This document shows positions 1 through 4,889 of a stretch of 5,527 nt of DNA, in pieces. The position numbers and the translations under genes are program-made. Position 1 is the stretch's first letter. Every line of letters starts with the position of its first letter. Below the pieces are notes generated by a model that was not told the origin of the DNA, did no database searches, and saw nothing but the letters and a program-made list of their open reading frames with translations. The stretch covers positions 1 through 5,527 of the forward strand of contig CAMURX010000120.1 in the NCBI GenBank assembly GCA_947097615.1, given 5' to 3'. Source of the DNA: an uncultured Neisseria sp. (GTDB lineage: Bacteria > Pseudomonadota > Gammaproteobacteria > Burkholderiales > Neisseriaceae).

Positions 1-67
1 AGCTTGGGTTGAAAACCCGACAATATCAATGAATTTACAGTTTTGTTGGGTCTCGACCCAATCTACG
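1..67. repeat. Small inverted-repeat element, left end cut by window
   Basis: The two ends of this stretch are imperfect inverted copies. Bases 1-25 begin agcttgggttgaaaacccga, and the reverse complement of 40-64 begins agattgggtcgagacccaac, so roughly 20 of 25 positions agree when one single-base gap is allowed. Each arm is also a small palindrome by itself (6-10 with 14-18; 46-51 with 56-61). The AT-rich centre (about 26-39) is unrelated to the arms. Such a structure fits a short non-autonomous repeat or a REP-like intergenic element. The family name is unknown to me, and the left boundary probably lies a few bases outside the window. No coding capacity is seen. Confidence 0.5.
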
Positions 68-86
68 CTGCTTAATTTTCAAGCTA

Positions 87-119
87 AAAGGCCGTCTGAA
101 CATCTTTCAGACGGCCTTT
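87..119 (-). terminator. DUS-pair intrinsic terminator of the helicase gene
   Basis: Two AG-dialect uptake sequences in opposite orientation (89-100 plus, 106-117 minus) form a perfect 14-bp stem (87-100 with 106-119) and a 5-base loop. The stem begins about 20 bases beyond the helicase stop codon. On the minus strand it ends in TTTT (89-86). This is the well-known Neisseria arrangement in which an inverted DUS pair doubles as a Rho-independent terminator. It could also terminate transcripts arriving from the left. Confidence 0.85.
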
Positions 120-138
120 GGCGTATCAGCAGCTAAAT

Positions 139-1455
139 TTAACCGCGTTTGGCGGCAGACGGTTTTTTGCCTTTGAAACCGTCGCGTTTTTTGAAGCCGC
201 CTTCTTTTTTAAACCCGCCCTCGCGGCGGCCGAATTTTTTGTCTTTGTCGAAGCCGCCTTTGCCGCCCCAGCCGCCGCGTGATTTGGGCTTGCCGCCGGC
301 GGCTTTGCGTTTGCGGGTCGGCTCCATGCCTTCGATGGTCAGCTCGGGCAGTTTGCGGCCGATGTATTTTTCGATTTTGTGCACTTTCACATATTCGTTG
401 ACTTCGGCAAAGGTAATGGCGATGCCGGTACGGCCGGCGCGGCCGGTGCGGCCGATGCGGTGTACATAATCTTCGGCCTGTTTGGGCAGGTCGTAGTTGA
501 TGACGTGGGTGATGGTGGGCACGTCGATGCCGCGTGCGGCCACGTCGGTGGCGACGAGGATTTTGCAGCGGCCTTTGCGCAAATCCATCAGGGTGCGGTT
601 GCGCCAGCCCTGCGGCATGTCGCCGTGCAGGCAGTTGGCGGCGAAACCTTTTTCATACAAATCGTCGGCGATGACTTCGGTCATGGCTTTGGTGGAAGTG
701 AAAATCACGCATTGGTCGATGTTGGCATCGCGCAAAATATGGTCGAGCAGGCGGTTTTTGTGGCGCATGTCGTCGCAGTACAAAAGCTGCTCTTCGATTT
801 TGCCCTGCTCGTCAACGCGTTCGATTTCGACGATTTCGGGATTTTGGGTCAGGCTGCGGGCGAGTTTGCCGACTTCGCCGTCCCATGTGGCGGAAAACAG
901 CAGGGTTTGGCGGTCTTTTGGGGTGGCGGCGACGATGGTTTTGATGTCGTCGATGAAGCCCATGTCAAGCATACGGTCTGCTTCGTCGAGAATCAGCACT
1001 TCGAGGCGCTCGAAATCGACTTTGCCGCTTTTCATCAAGTCCATCAGGCGGCCGGGCGTGGCCACAATCAGATCAACCGGTTTGCTCAATGCTCGGGTTT
1101 GGTAGCCGAACGATGCGCCGCCGACGATGCTGACGGTGCGGAACCATTTCATGTTTTTGGCGTAGGTGAGCGCGTTTTTTTCCACTTGGGCGGCCAATTC
1201 GCGCGTGGGCGTGAGCACGAGGGCGCGCGCGCCTTTGCCGGGTTTGTCGCTGCGGCGGGTCAAGCGTTGCAGCGTGGGCAGCAGAAAGGCGGCGGTTTTG
1301 CCCGAGCCGGTTTGCGCCGAGGCCATCAGGTCGCGGCCTTCAAGCGCCAGCGGCACGGCCTGCGCCTGAATCGGCGTGGGCGTTTCGTAGCCCGCGCTGG
1401 TCAGGGCGGAGAGAATGTTTTTATCGAGGTGTAAATCGGAGAATTTAATAGACAC
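139..1455 (-). CDS. rhlE: DEAD-box ATP-dependent RNA helicase, RhlE type
   Basis: This 438-residue protein should unwind or remodel RNA duplexes with ATP in the cytoplasm, in ribosome assembly or mRNA turnover. All family motifs are visible in order: Q motif GYETPTPIQ (22-30), Walker A AQTGSGKT (47-54), PTRELAAQ (83-90), GG (112-113), TPGR (133-136), DEAD (157-160), SAT (188-190), IFTST (251-255), ATDVAARGID (302-311) and HRIGRTGR (332-339). The tail from about 381 is very basic and Gly-rich, with repeated GGFKK-like units, as in RNA-binding extensions of RhlE-like enzymes. The start is GTG (1453-1455), supported by an AAGGA Shine-Dalgarno (1461-1465) 5 bases upstream and by family-like N-terminal sequence. 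The gene has its own promoter and a long leader. The helicase call is certain. The RhlE subfamily is inferred from length and tail; SrmB-like or other DEAD-box paralogues are less likely. Confidence 0.93.
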   Translation of the reverse strand: MSIKFSDLHLDKNILSALTSAGYETPTPIQAQAVPLALEGRDLMASAQTGSGKTAAFLLPTLQRLTRRSDKPGKGARALVLTPTRELAAQVEKNALTYAKNMKWFRTVSIVGGASFGYQTRALSKPVDLIVATPGRLMDLMKSGKVDFERLEVLILDEADRMLDMGFIDDIKTIVAATPKDRQTLLFSATWDGEVGKLARSLTQNPEIVEIERVDEQGKIEEQLLYCDDMRHKNRLLDHILRDANIDQCVIFTSTKAMTEVIADDLYEKGFAANCLHGDMPQGWRNRTLMDLRKGRCKILVATDVAARGIDVPTITHVINYDLPKQAEDYVHRIGRTGRAGRTGIAITFAEVNEYVKVHKIEKYIGRKLPELTIEGMEPTRKRKAAGGKPKSRGGWGGKGGFDKDKKFGRREGGFKKEGGFKKRDGFKGKKPSAAKRG

Positions 1456-1480
1456 GGCTATCCTTCAAAGACAACAACAC

Positions 1481-1515
1481 GCTTCCGTCTGCAAGGTTTT
1501 CAGACGGCCTGAAGC
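1481..1515 (-). repeat. DUS in a leader hairpin upstream of the helicase
   Basis: A perfect minus-orientation DUS occupies 1499-1510. Part of it (1501-1507) pairs with a partial DUS copy at 1485-1491, and gctt (1481-1484) pairs with aagc (1512-1515) across a 4-base bulge. This gives an 11-bp interrupted stem with a 9-base loop. It lies inside the helicase leader, about 15 bases upstream of the Shine-Dalgarno. No T tract follows it on the minus strand, so it does not look like a terminator. Confidence 0.6.
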
Positions 1516-1621
1516 TCGGATGGGTAACGTCAATGAGGATTGGCGGTACAGGGTTGTCGCAAGCGGCTTGGGCTTGTGGTTAACATCGACAACAACCTGC
1601 AAGATACGTTTTCCGCAAGGG

Positions 1622-1656
1622 AAAAGACAAAAGAAACGCGCCCATCGGGGCGGTTT
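1622..1656 (-). terminator. Attenuator-like hairpin and U-rich tract in the helicase leader
   Basis: On the minus strand AAAC-CGCCC (1656-1648) can pair with GGGCG-GTTT (1643-1634, with base 1638 bulged) around a 4-base CGAT loop, a 9-bp stem with one bulge. The following bases, 1636-1622, read TTTCTTTTGTCTTTT, 12 T in 15. The feature lies between the predicted promoter and the coding region, so it would act as a transcription attenuator, giving a leader RNA of about 90-95 nt. The plus strand lacks a T tract here. The geometry is seen directly; the function is inferred. Confidence 0.4.
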
Positions 1657-1724
1657 GAGAATCTGTAAACAATCAAATTCTTAGGTTGGTAGACGATGGC
1701 TTCGGATAAAAAGGCGAATGGCGG

Positions 1725-1753
1725 ATAATATAGTCGCAGGGCGACGCGGTCAA
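1725..1753 (-). promoter_or_regulatory. Sigma70-type promoter for the helicase
   Basis: On the minus strand the -35 is TTGACC (1753-1748, 5/6 to consensus) and the -10 is TATTAT (1730-1725, 5/6), separated by exactly 17 bases. This is the best promoter match I find in the window. Transcription would start near 1718. It points only at the helicase gene. Confidence 0.7.
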
Positions 1754-1774
1754 GCGCGGCGGGGTTAATTACGG

Positions 1775-1780
1775 TAAAAT
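1775..1780 (+). promoter_or_regulatory. Probable -10 element for rlmK
   Basis: TAAAAT matches the sigma70 -10 consensus at 5/6 and lies 40 bases before the rlmK start, giving a leader of about 30 nt. No good -35 is seen at 16-18 bases upstream. That zone (about 1751-1757) overlaps the -35 of the divergent helicase promoter (1748-1753), so the two promoters may share or compete for DNA. Confidence 0.4.
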
Positions 1781-1808
1781 CAAGCCCTTTGCACCCCTGC
1801 CGCACGAA

Positions 1809-1820
1809 AGGCCGTCTGAA
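1809..1820 (+). repeat. DNA uptake sequence abutting the rlmK start codon
   Basis: A perfect AG-DUS ends on the base before the ATG. The only plausible Shine-Dalgarno, AAAGG (1807-1811), overlaps the first three bases of the DUS, leaving 9 bases to the start. The uptake motif therefore supplies part of the translation initiation region. Confidence 0.9.
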
Positions 1821-2771
1821 ATGACCGACATCACCCCCTTTGCCAACCGCTTGGGCAAAAACATCAAACACCTGATGAAATGGGCTAGGCGCAACGGCCT
1901 CGAAGCGTGGCGCATTTACGACCGCGACATTCCGCAGTTTCCCTTTGCCGTCGATGTGTACGGCAGCCAAATCCATTTGCAGGAATACGATACCGGCTGG
2001 CTGATGGCGGATGACGAATACGAAGACTGGCTCGCGCAGGTTATCGAAGCCGTTGTTTTCGTAACCGGTTTTTCGCCCGACGACATCCATCTCAAGCACC
2101 GCGAGCGGCAAAAAGGCACGCAGCAGTACGAAAAAACCGGCCGCGCGGGCGAAGATTTTGTTGTGGCCGAACACGGACGCAGGTTTTGGGTCAACCTCGA
2201 CAAATACCTCGACACCGGCCTGTTTCTCGACCACCGCAACACACGCAAAAAAGTGGGCGACAGCGCGGAGGGCAAACGCTTTCTCAACCTGTTTTCCTAC
2301 ACCGGCAGCTTCACCGTGTACGCCGCAACAGGTGGCGCGGTATCGAGTGAAACCGTTGATTTGTCGAACACTTATCTCGATTGGGCCAAACGCAATTTCG
2401 AGCTAAACGGCATCGATACCGCGCAGCACCAAATCATCCGCGCCGACGTGTTCCAATACCTTCAGACGGCCTCGCAGGAGGGCAAGCGGTTTGACCTCAT
2501 CGTGATGGACCCGCCCAGCTTCTCCAACAGCAAAAAAATGCCCGACACGCTCGACATCCAGCGCGACCACGCCCGCCTCATCGACGGCGCCATGAGCCTG
2601 CTCGATTCAGACGGCCTTTTGTATTTTTCCAACAACCTGCGCAGCTTCACGCTGGACGAAGCCGTAGCCCAACGCTATGAAACCAAAGATATTTCCAAAC
2701 AATCCGTACCCGACGATTTCCGCAACAAAAAAATCCACCAGTGTTGGGAAATCCGCCATAAGGCCGTCTGA
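1821..2771 (+). CDS. rlmK: 23S rRNA guanine-N7 methyltransferase, standalone RlmK type
   Basis: This 316-residue class I SAM-dependent methyltransferase resembles, along its full length, the C-terminal half of E. coli RlmKL, which makes m7G2069 in 23S rRNA. Shared landmarks are the FANRL start (7-11), LKHRERQKG (91-99), WVNLDKYLDTGLFLDHR (123-139), SAM-binding motif NLFSYTGSFTVYAA (156-169), the TVDLS turn with acidic D180 (178-182) and DPPSFSNSK (230-238). The THUMP and RlmL half of the gamma-proteobacterial fusion is absent, so the m2G2445 activity would need a separate gene. The ATG follows the DUS directly and matches the RlmK domain start. The stop TGA lies inside another DUS. Two further DUS are embedded in the coding sequence. 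Family assignment is firm; the exact target base comes from homology. RlmI-like specificity is possible but less likely. Confidence 0.87.
   Translation: MTDITPFANRLGKNIKHLMKWARRNGLEAWRIYDRDIPQFPFAVDVYGSQIHLQEYDTGWLMADDEYEDWLAQVIEAVVFVTGFSPDDIHLKHRERQKGTQQYEKTGRAGEDFVVAEHGRRFWVNLDKYLDTGLFLDHRNTRKKVGDSAEGKRFLNLFSYTGSFTVYAATGGAVSSETVDLSNTYLDWAKRNFELNGIDTAQHQIIRADVFQYLQTASQEGKRFDLIVMDPPSFSNSKKMPDTLDIQRDHARLIDGAMSLLDSDGLLYFSNNLRSFTLDEAVAQRYETKDISKQSVPDDFRNKKIHQCWEIRHKAV
2461..2472 (-). repeat. DNA uptake sequence within rlmK
   Basis: A perfect minus-orientation AG-DUS inside the coding region. It encodes LQTAS near residues 214-218, in the variable stretch between the SAM motif and DPPSFSNS, where substitutions should be tolerated. 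Confidence 0.9.
2606..2617 (-). repeat. DNA uptake sequence within rlmK
   Basis: A second perfect intragenic minus-orientation DUS, encoding SDGLL around residues 263-267, at a surface-turn-like position before the YFSNN strand. Confidence 0.9.
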
Positions 2772-2772
2772 A
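2761..2772 (+). repeat. DNA uptake sequence providing the rlmK stop codon
   Basis: A perfect AG-DUS read in frame as GCC GTC TGA, giving Ala-Val-stop as the end of RlmK. It is in the same orientation as the copy at 1809-1820 that precedes the start codon. Confidence 0.9.
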
Positions 2773-2783
2773 ACGGCAGCACG

Positions 2784-2816
2784 AAGGCCGTCTGAAAGTG
2801 CGTTTCAGACGGCCTT
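2784..2816 (+). terminator. DUS-pair terminator between rlmK and cca
   Basis: DUS copies at 2785-2796 (plus) and 2804-2815 (minus) form a perfect 14-bp stem (2784-2797 with 2803-2816) with loop gtgcg. Only a short T run follows (2815-2817). It begins 12 bases after the rlmK stop. The extra plus-orientation DUS over the rlmK stop codon (2761-2772) could pair with the same minus copy as an alternative, longer-loop hairpin. Confidence 0.75.
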
Positions 2817-2821
2817 TCGCA

Positions 2822-2827
2822 TATAAT
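2822..2827 (+). promoter_or_regulatory. Consensus -10 box for cca
   Basis: A perfect TATAAT sits five bases after the terminator stem and 35 bases before the cca start, giving a leader of about 29 nt. The expected -35 position (about 2799-2804, TGCGTT) lies in the hairpin loop and 3' arm and matches poorly, so the promoter may be weak or activator-dependent. Confidence 0.5.
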
Positions 2828-2862
2828 CCGCCCCCTCAAAGGGCATCAGCAAAGGGCAGAAC

Positions 2863-4092
2863 ATGCAAACCTATCTCGTCGGCGGCGCGGTGCGCGACGC
2901 CCTGCTCGGATTGGCAGTAAAAGACCGCGACTGGGTGGTCGTCGGTGCGGACGCCGCAGCCATGCTGGCGCAGGGCTATCAGCCCGTCGGCAGAGACTTT
3001 CCCGTCTTCCTCCATCCCGAAACGCACGAAGAATACGCCCTCGCCCGCACCGAACGCAAAACCGGCAAAGGCTACGCAGGCTTTGCCTTCCACGCCGACA
3101 AAAGCGTCACCCTCGAACAAGACCTGATGCGGCGCGACCTCACCATCAACGCCATGGCACAGGACAAAGACGGCCGCATCACCGACCCCTTCGGCGGCCG
3201 CGCCGATCTGCAAAACAAAATCCTGCGCCACGTCTCCCCCGCCTTTGCCGAAGACCCCGTGCGCATCCTGCGCACCGCCCGCTTCGCCGCCCGCTACGGC
3301 TTTAACGTTGCCGAAGAAACCATGACCCTGATGAAACAAATGGTTGCCGACGGCGAGGCCGACGCCCTGGTTGCCGAACGCGTCTGGCAGGAGCTTGCCA
3401 AAGGACTGATGGAACAACAGCCGCGCCGTATGATCGAAGTTTTGCGCGAATGCGGCGCGCTCAAAGTCATCCTGCCCGAAGTCGACGCCCTTTTCGGCGT
3501 GCCGCAGCGTGCCGAACACCACCCCGAAATCGACAGCGGCATCCACACACTCATGACCCTGCAACGCGCCGCCGACCTCGGCCTGAGCCTGCCCGAACGC
3601 TACGCCGCCATGCTGCACGATTTGGGCAAAGCCCTCACCCCGCCCGACATCCTGCCGCGCCACCACGGCCACGACATCGCGGGCGTCAAACCCGTCCAAG
3701 CCGTCAACCGCCGCTGGCGCGTACCCAAAGCCTGCGCCGAGTTGGCCGAACTCGTCTGCCGTTGGCACATCATCCTCCACAGCGTCAAAACCCTGCGCTC
3801 TGACACCGCCCTCGACGTTTTGCAGCGCACCGACGCCTTCCGCCGCCCCGACCGTTTTCAGACGGCCTTAAACGTCTGTCTGGCCGACGTGCAGGGACGC
3901 CTGGGCAGGGAACGCGAACCCTACCCGCAAATGGCGCACTGGCTCGCCCTCCTGTCTGCCGCCAACGAAGCCGACACCGCCGCCGTCGCCGCCTCCTGCA
4001 CCGACCCCGCGCGGATACCCGAAGCCGTCAGACGCGCGCGCCTGGCAAAACTCCAAGCCGTGCACGAGCCCTATCGCCATGCGGCCGTCTGA
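2863..4092 (+). CDS. cca: Multifunctional CCA tRNA nucleotidyltransferase
   Basis: Adds and repairs the 3'-CCA end of tRNAs without a nucleic-acid template. The 409 residues match the class II enzyme of E. coli (412). The N-terminal polymerase head shows LVGGAVRDALLG (5-16) and catalytic DRD with metal-binding D21 and D23. RRDLTINAM (90-98), DPFGG (108-112) and the RILRTARFAAR segment (134-144) follow. The C-terminal half carries an HD-type phosphohydrolase centre HDLGK (252-256) with further histidines at 267-270 and 302-306, consistent with the additional 2',3'-cyclic phosphodiesterase and phosphatase activities known in E. coli Cca. The ATG is preceded by AAAGGG (2851-2856) at 6 bases. A DUS lies in frame at 3857-3868 (encoding FQTAL), and the last codons plus stop come from another. 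It is probably transcribed alone, between hairpins. Confidence 0.95.
   Translation: MQTYLVGGAVRDALLGLAVKDRDWVVVGADAAAMLAQGYQPVGRDFPVFLHPETHEEYALARTERKTGKGYAGFAFHADKSVTLEQDLMRRDLTINAMAQDKDGRITDPFGGRADLQNKILRHVSPAFAEDPVRILRTARFAARYGFNVAEETMTLMKQMVADGEADALVAERVWQELAKGLMEQQPRRMIEVLRECGALKVILPEVDALFGVPQRAEHHPEIDSGIHTLMTLQRAADLGLSLPERYAAMLHDLGKALTPPDILPRHHGHDIAGVKPVQAVNRRWRVPKACAELAELVCRWHIILHSVKTLRSDTALDVLQRTDAFRRPDRFQTALNVCLADVQGRLGREREPYPQMAHWLALLSAANEADTAAVAASCTDPARIPEAVRRARLAKLQAVHEPYRHAAV
3857..3868 (-). repeat. DNA uptake sequence within cca
   Basis: A perfect minus-orientation AG-DUS encoding FQTAL at residues 332-336, C-terminal to the HD domain. A nearby cgtctg (3873-3878) could pair with cagacg (3859-3864) in a small hairpin; no function is apparent. 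Confidence 0.9.
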
Positions 4093-4142
4093 AAGCGAAT
4101 CCTCAACGAAGTGAAAACGCCAAACACCCCTTTCAGACGGCC
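4083..4142 (+). terminator. Wide-loop DUS-pair hairpin after cca
   Basis: A near-perfect DUS over the cca stop (4082-4093, first base C instead of A) and a perfect minus-orientation DUS (4132-4143) can form a 13-bp stem (4083-4095 with 4130-4142). The loop is 34 bases and no T tract follows, so it is a weaker terminator candidate than the others here. The first copy again encodes Ala-Val-stop. The 3' arm ends 25 bases before the tetR start. Confidence 0.45.
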
Positions 4143-4167
4143 TCAAACAAACCGAACGGAAAAAACC

Positions 4168-4812
4168 ATGACCAAAGAAACCCGCCCCAACACCTACAAC
4201 CGCATCCTCGACGCCGCCCTCAAACTCTTTAACGAAGAAAGCGAACGCGCCACCACCACCAACCACATCGCCGCCTACCTCGGCATCAGCCCCGGCAACC
4301 TCTACTACCACTTCCGCAACAAAGACGAAATCATCCTCCAGCTCCACCGCCGCTACAGCAGCACCATGATGGCGCAAATCCGCGAAGCCGACGCCCCGCA
4401 AAACCTGTCCGACGTCGCCGCCTACCTCGACGGCATCTTCGCCACCATGTGGGACTACCGCTTCCTGTTCAGCGACACCAACGCCCTCCTCTCGCGCAAC
4501 GCCGAACTTCTGGGCGACTACAACGAATTCACCCGTGCCAAAGCCTCGCCCGTCGTCCTGCGCTACCTCGAATACCTCGCCGCCACCGACATCCTGCAGG
4601 CCGACAAAGAAGACCTGCAAAACCTCGCCCTCAACATGTGGATCATCACCAAATACTGGTTCGACCTGCACGGCTCCGTGCGCCGCAGCGGCAAACTGCC
4701 CGAAGACACCAAACGCCTGGGCGTGCTGCGCAACCTCAGCCTGCTCAAACCCTATATCCACCCCGACCACCGCGCCGAGTTCGCCGCCATCACCGCCAAA
4801 CTCAAAGCCTGA
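4168..4812 (+). CDS. TetR/AcrR-family transcriptional regulator
   Basis: A 214-residue predicted DNA-binding repressor. Residues 10-53 form the usual TetR N-terminal helix-turn-helix: ILDAALKLFNEE (13-24), THIA-like NHIAAYLGIS (32-41) and the recognition-helix signature PGNLYYHFRNKDEI (42-55). The all-helical C-terminal half (about 60-214), which should bind ligand and dimerise, has many aromatic residues (MWDYRFLF 94-101, MWIITKYWFDLHG 157-169), suggesting a hydrophobic pocket, but no ligand can be named. I choose the ATG at 4168 because the alternative GTG at 4111 would translate the DUS hairpin into an unconserved-looking extension; a weak GGA (4158-4160) lies 7 bases before the ATG. No operator is obvious. 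The neighbouring ybaK, 77 bases downstream, is a possible cotranscribed gene. The target is unknown. Confidence 0.88.
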   Translation: MTKETRPNTYNRILDAALKLFNEESERATTTNHIAAYLGISPGNLYYHFRNKDEIILQLHRRYSSTMMAQIREADAPQNLSDVAAYLDGIFATMWDYRFLFSDTNALLSRNAELLGDYNEFTRAKASPVVLRYLEYLAATDILQADKEDLQNLALNMWIITKYWFDLHGSVRRSGKLPEDTKRLGVLRNLSLLKPYIHPDHRAEFAAITAKLKA

Positions 4813-4819
4813 AAACCCC

Positions 4820-4847
4820 TTTATCAAAAATACCGTCCCGCATTAAT
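4820..4847 (+). promoter_or_regulatory. Weak promoter-like sequence before ybaK
   Basis: TTTATC (4820-4825) and ATTAAT (4842-4847) are spaced by 16 bases but match the consensus at only about 3/6 and 4/6. The ATTAAT is flanked by ccgt (4833-4836) and acgg (4854-4857), a loose dyad centred within one base of it, which might be an operator. Both readings are speculative. Cotranscription from tetR is equally possible, because no terminator is visible in the gap. Confidence 0.2.
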
Positions 4848-4889
4848 CCCCGAACGGATACAGGCGGGAACAGCCGCCCGAGCCGCACC

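Larger units (their letters stand above)
1456..1718 (-). promoter_or_regulatory. Long structured 5' leader of the helicase gene
   Basis: If transcription starts about 7 bases after the -10 at 1725-1730, the helicase mRNA has a leader of roughly 260 nt. It contains, in transcript order, a terminator-like hairpin with a U-rich tract (1622-1656), a 6-bp hairpin (1620-1625 with 1609-1614), a 7-bp closing stem (1587-1593 with 1553-1559), and a DUS-derived hairpin (1512-1515 plus 1501-1507 with 1481-1491). The Shine-Dalgarno follows at 1465-1461. No convincing gene lies in the leader on either strand. Long structured leaders are known for cold-inducible RNA helicase genes such as E. coli deaD; a regulatory role here is inferred, not shown. 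Confidence 0.5.

Noticed and set aside
379..1434. 351-codon plus-strand open frame opposite the helicase
   Set aside because: Antisense to a certain gene; its Ala/Gly/Val/Phe/Asp-rich composition is the expected by-product of C-rich third positions on the other strand. No family motif is seen.
1530..1586. 18-codon leader ORF (starts MLTTSPSRL) on the minus strand
   Set aside because: Only a weak AGG upstream and no recognisable feature; not distinguishable from chance.
1530..2234. 234-codon minus-strand frame across the rlmK start and the helicase leader
   Set aside because: Mostly antisense to the conserved first part of rlmK, with no recognisable domain. Its 3' part is helicase leader sequence.
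2836..3780. 314-codon minus-strand frame opposite cca
   Set aside because: Same codon-bias shadow; low-complexity Gly/Ala/Val/Phe/Asp composition, and cca is unambiguous.
4111..4167. Upstream GTG start extending the TetR regulator by 19 residues
   Set aside because: The extension translates a DUS and hairpin arm, is unlike TetR N-termini, and has no better ribosome binding site than the ATG at 4168.
3868..4827. 319-codon minus-strand frame opposite cca and tetR
   Set aside because: Spans two real genes and their gap in antisense; Gly/Val/Phe-rich shadow composition.
4449..4889. Long upstream extension of the ybaK frame
   Set aside because: Overlaps tetR in another frame and gives Arg/Pro-rich shadow sequence. 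Homology to YbaK begins just after the ATG at 4890.
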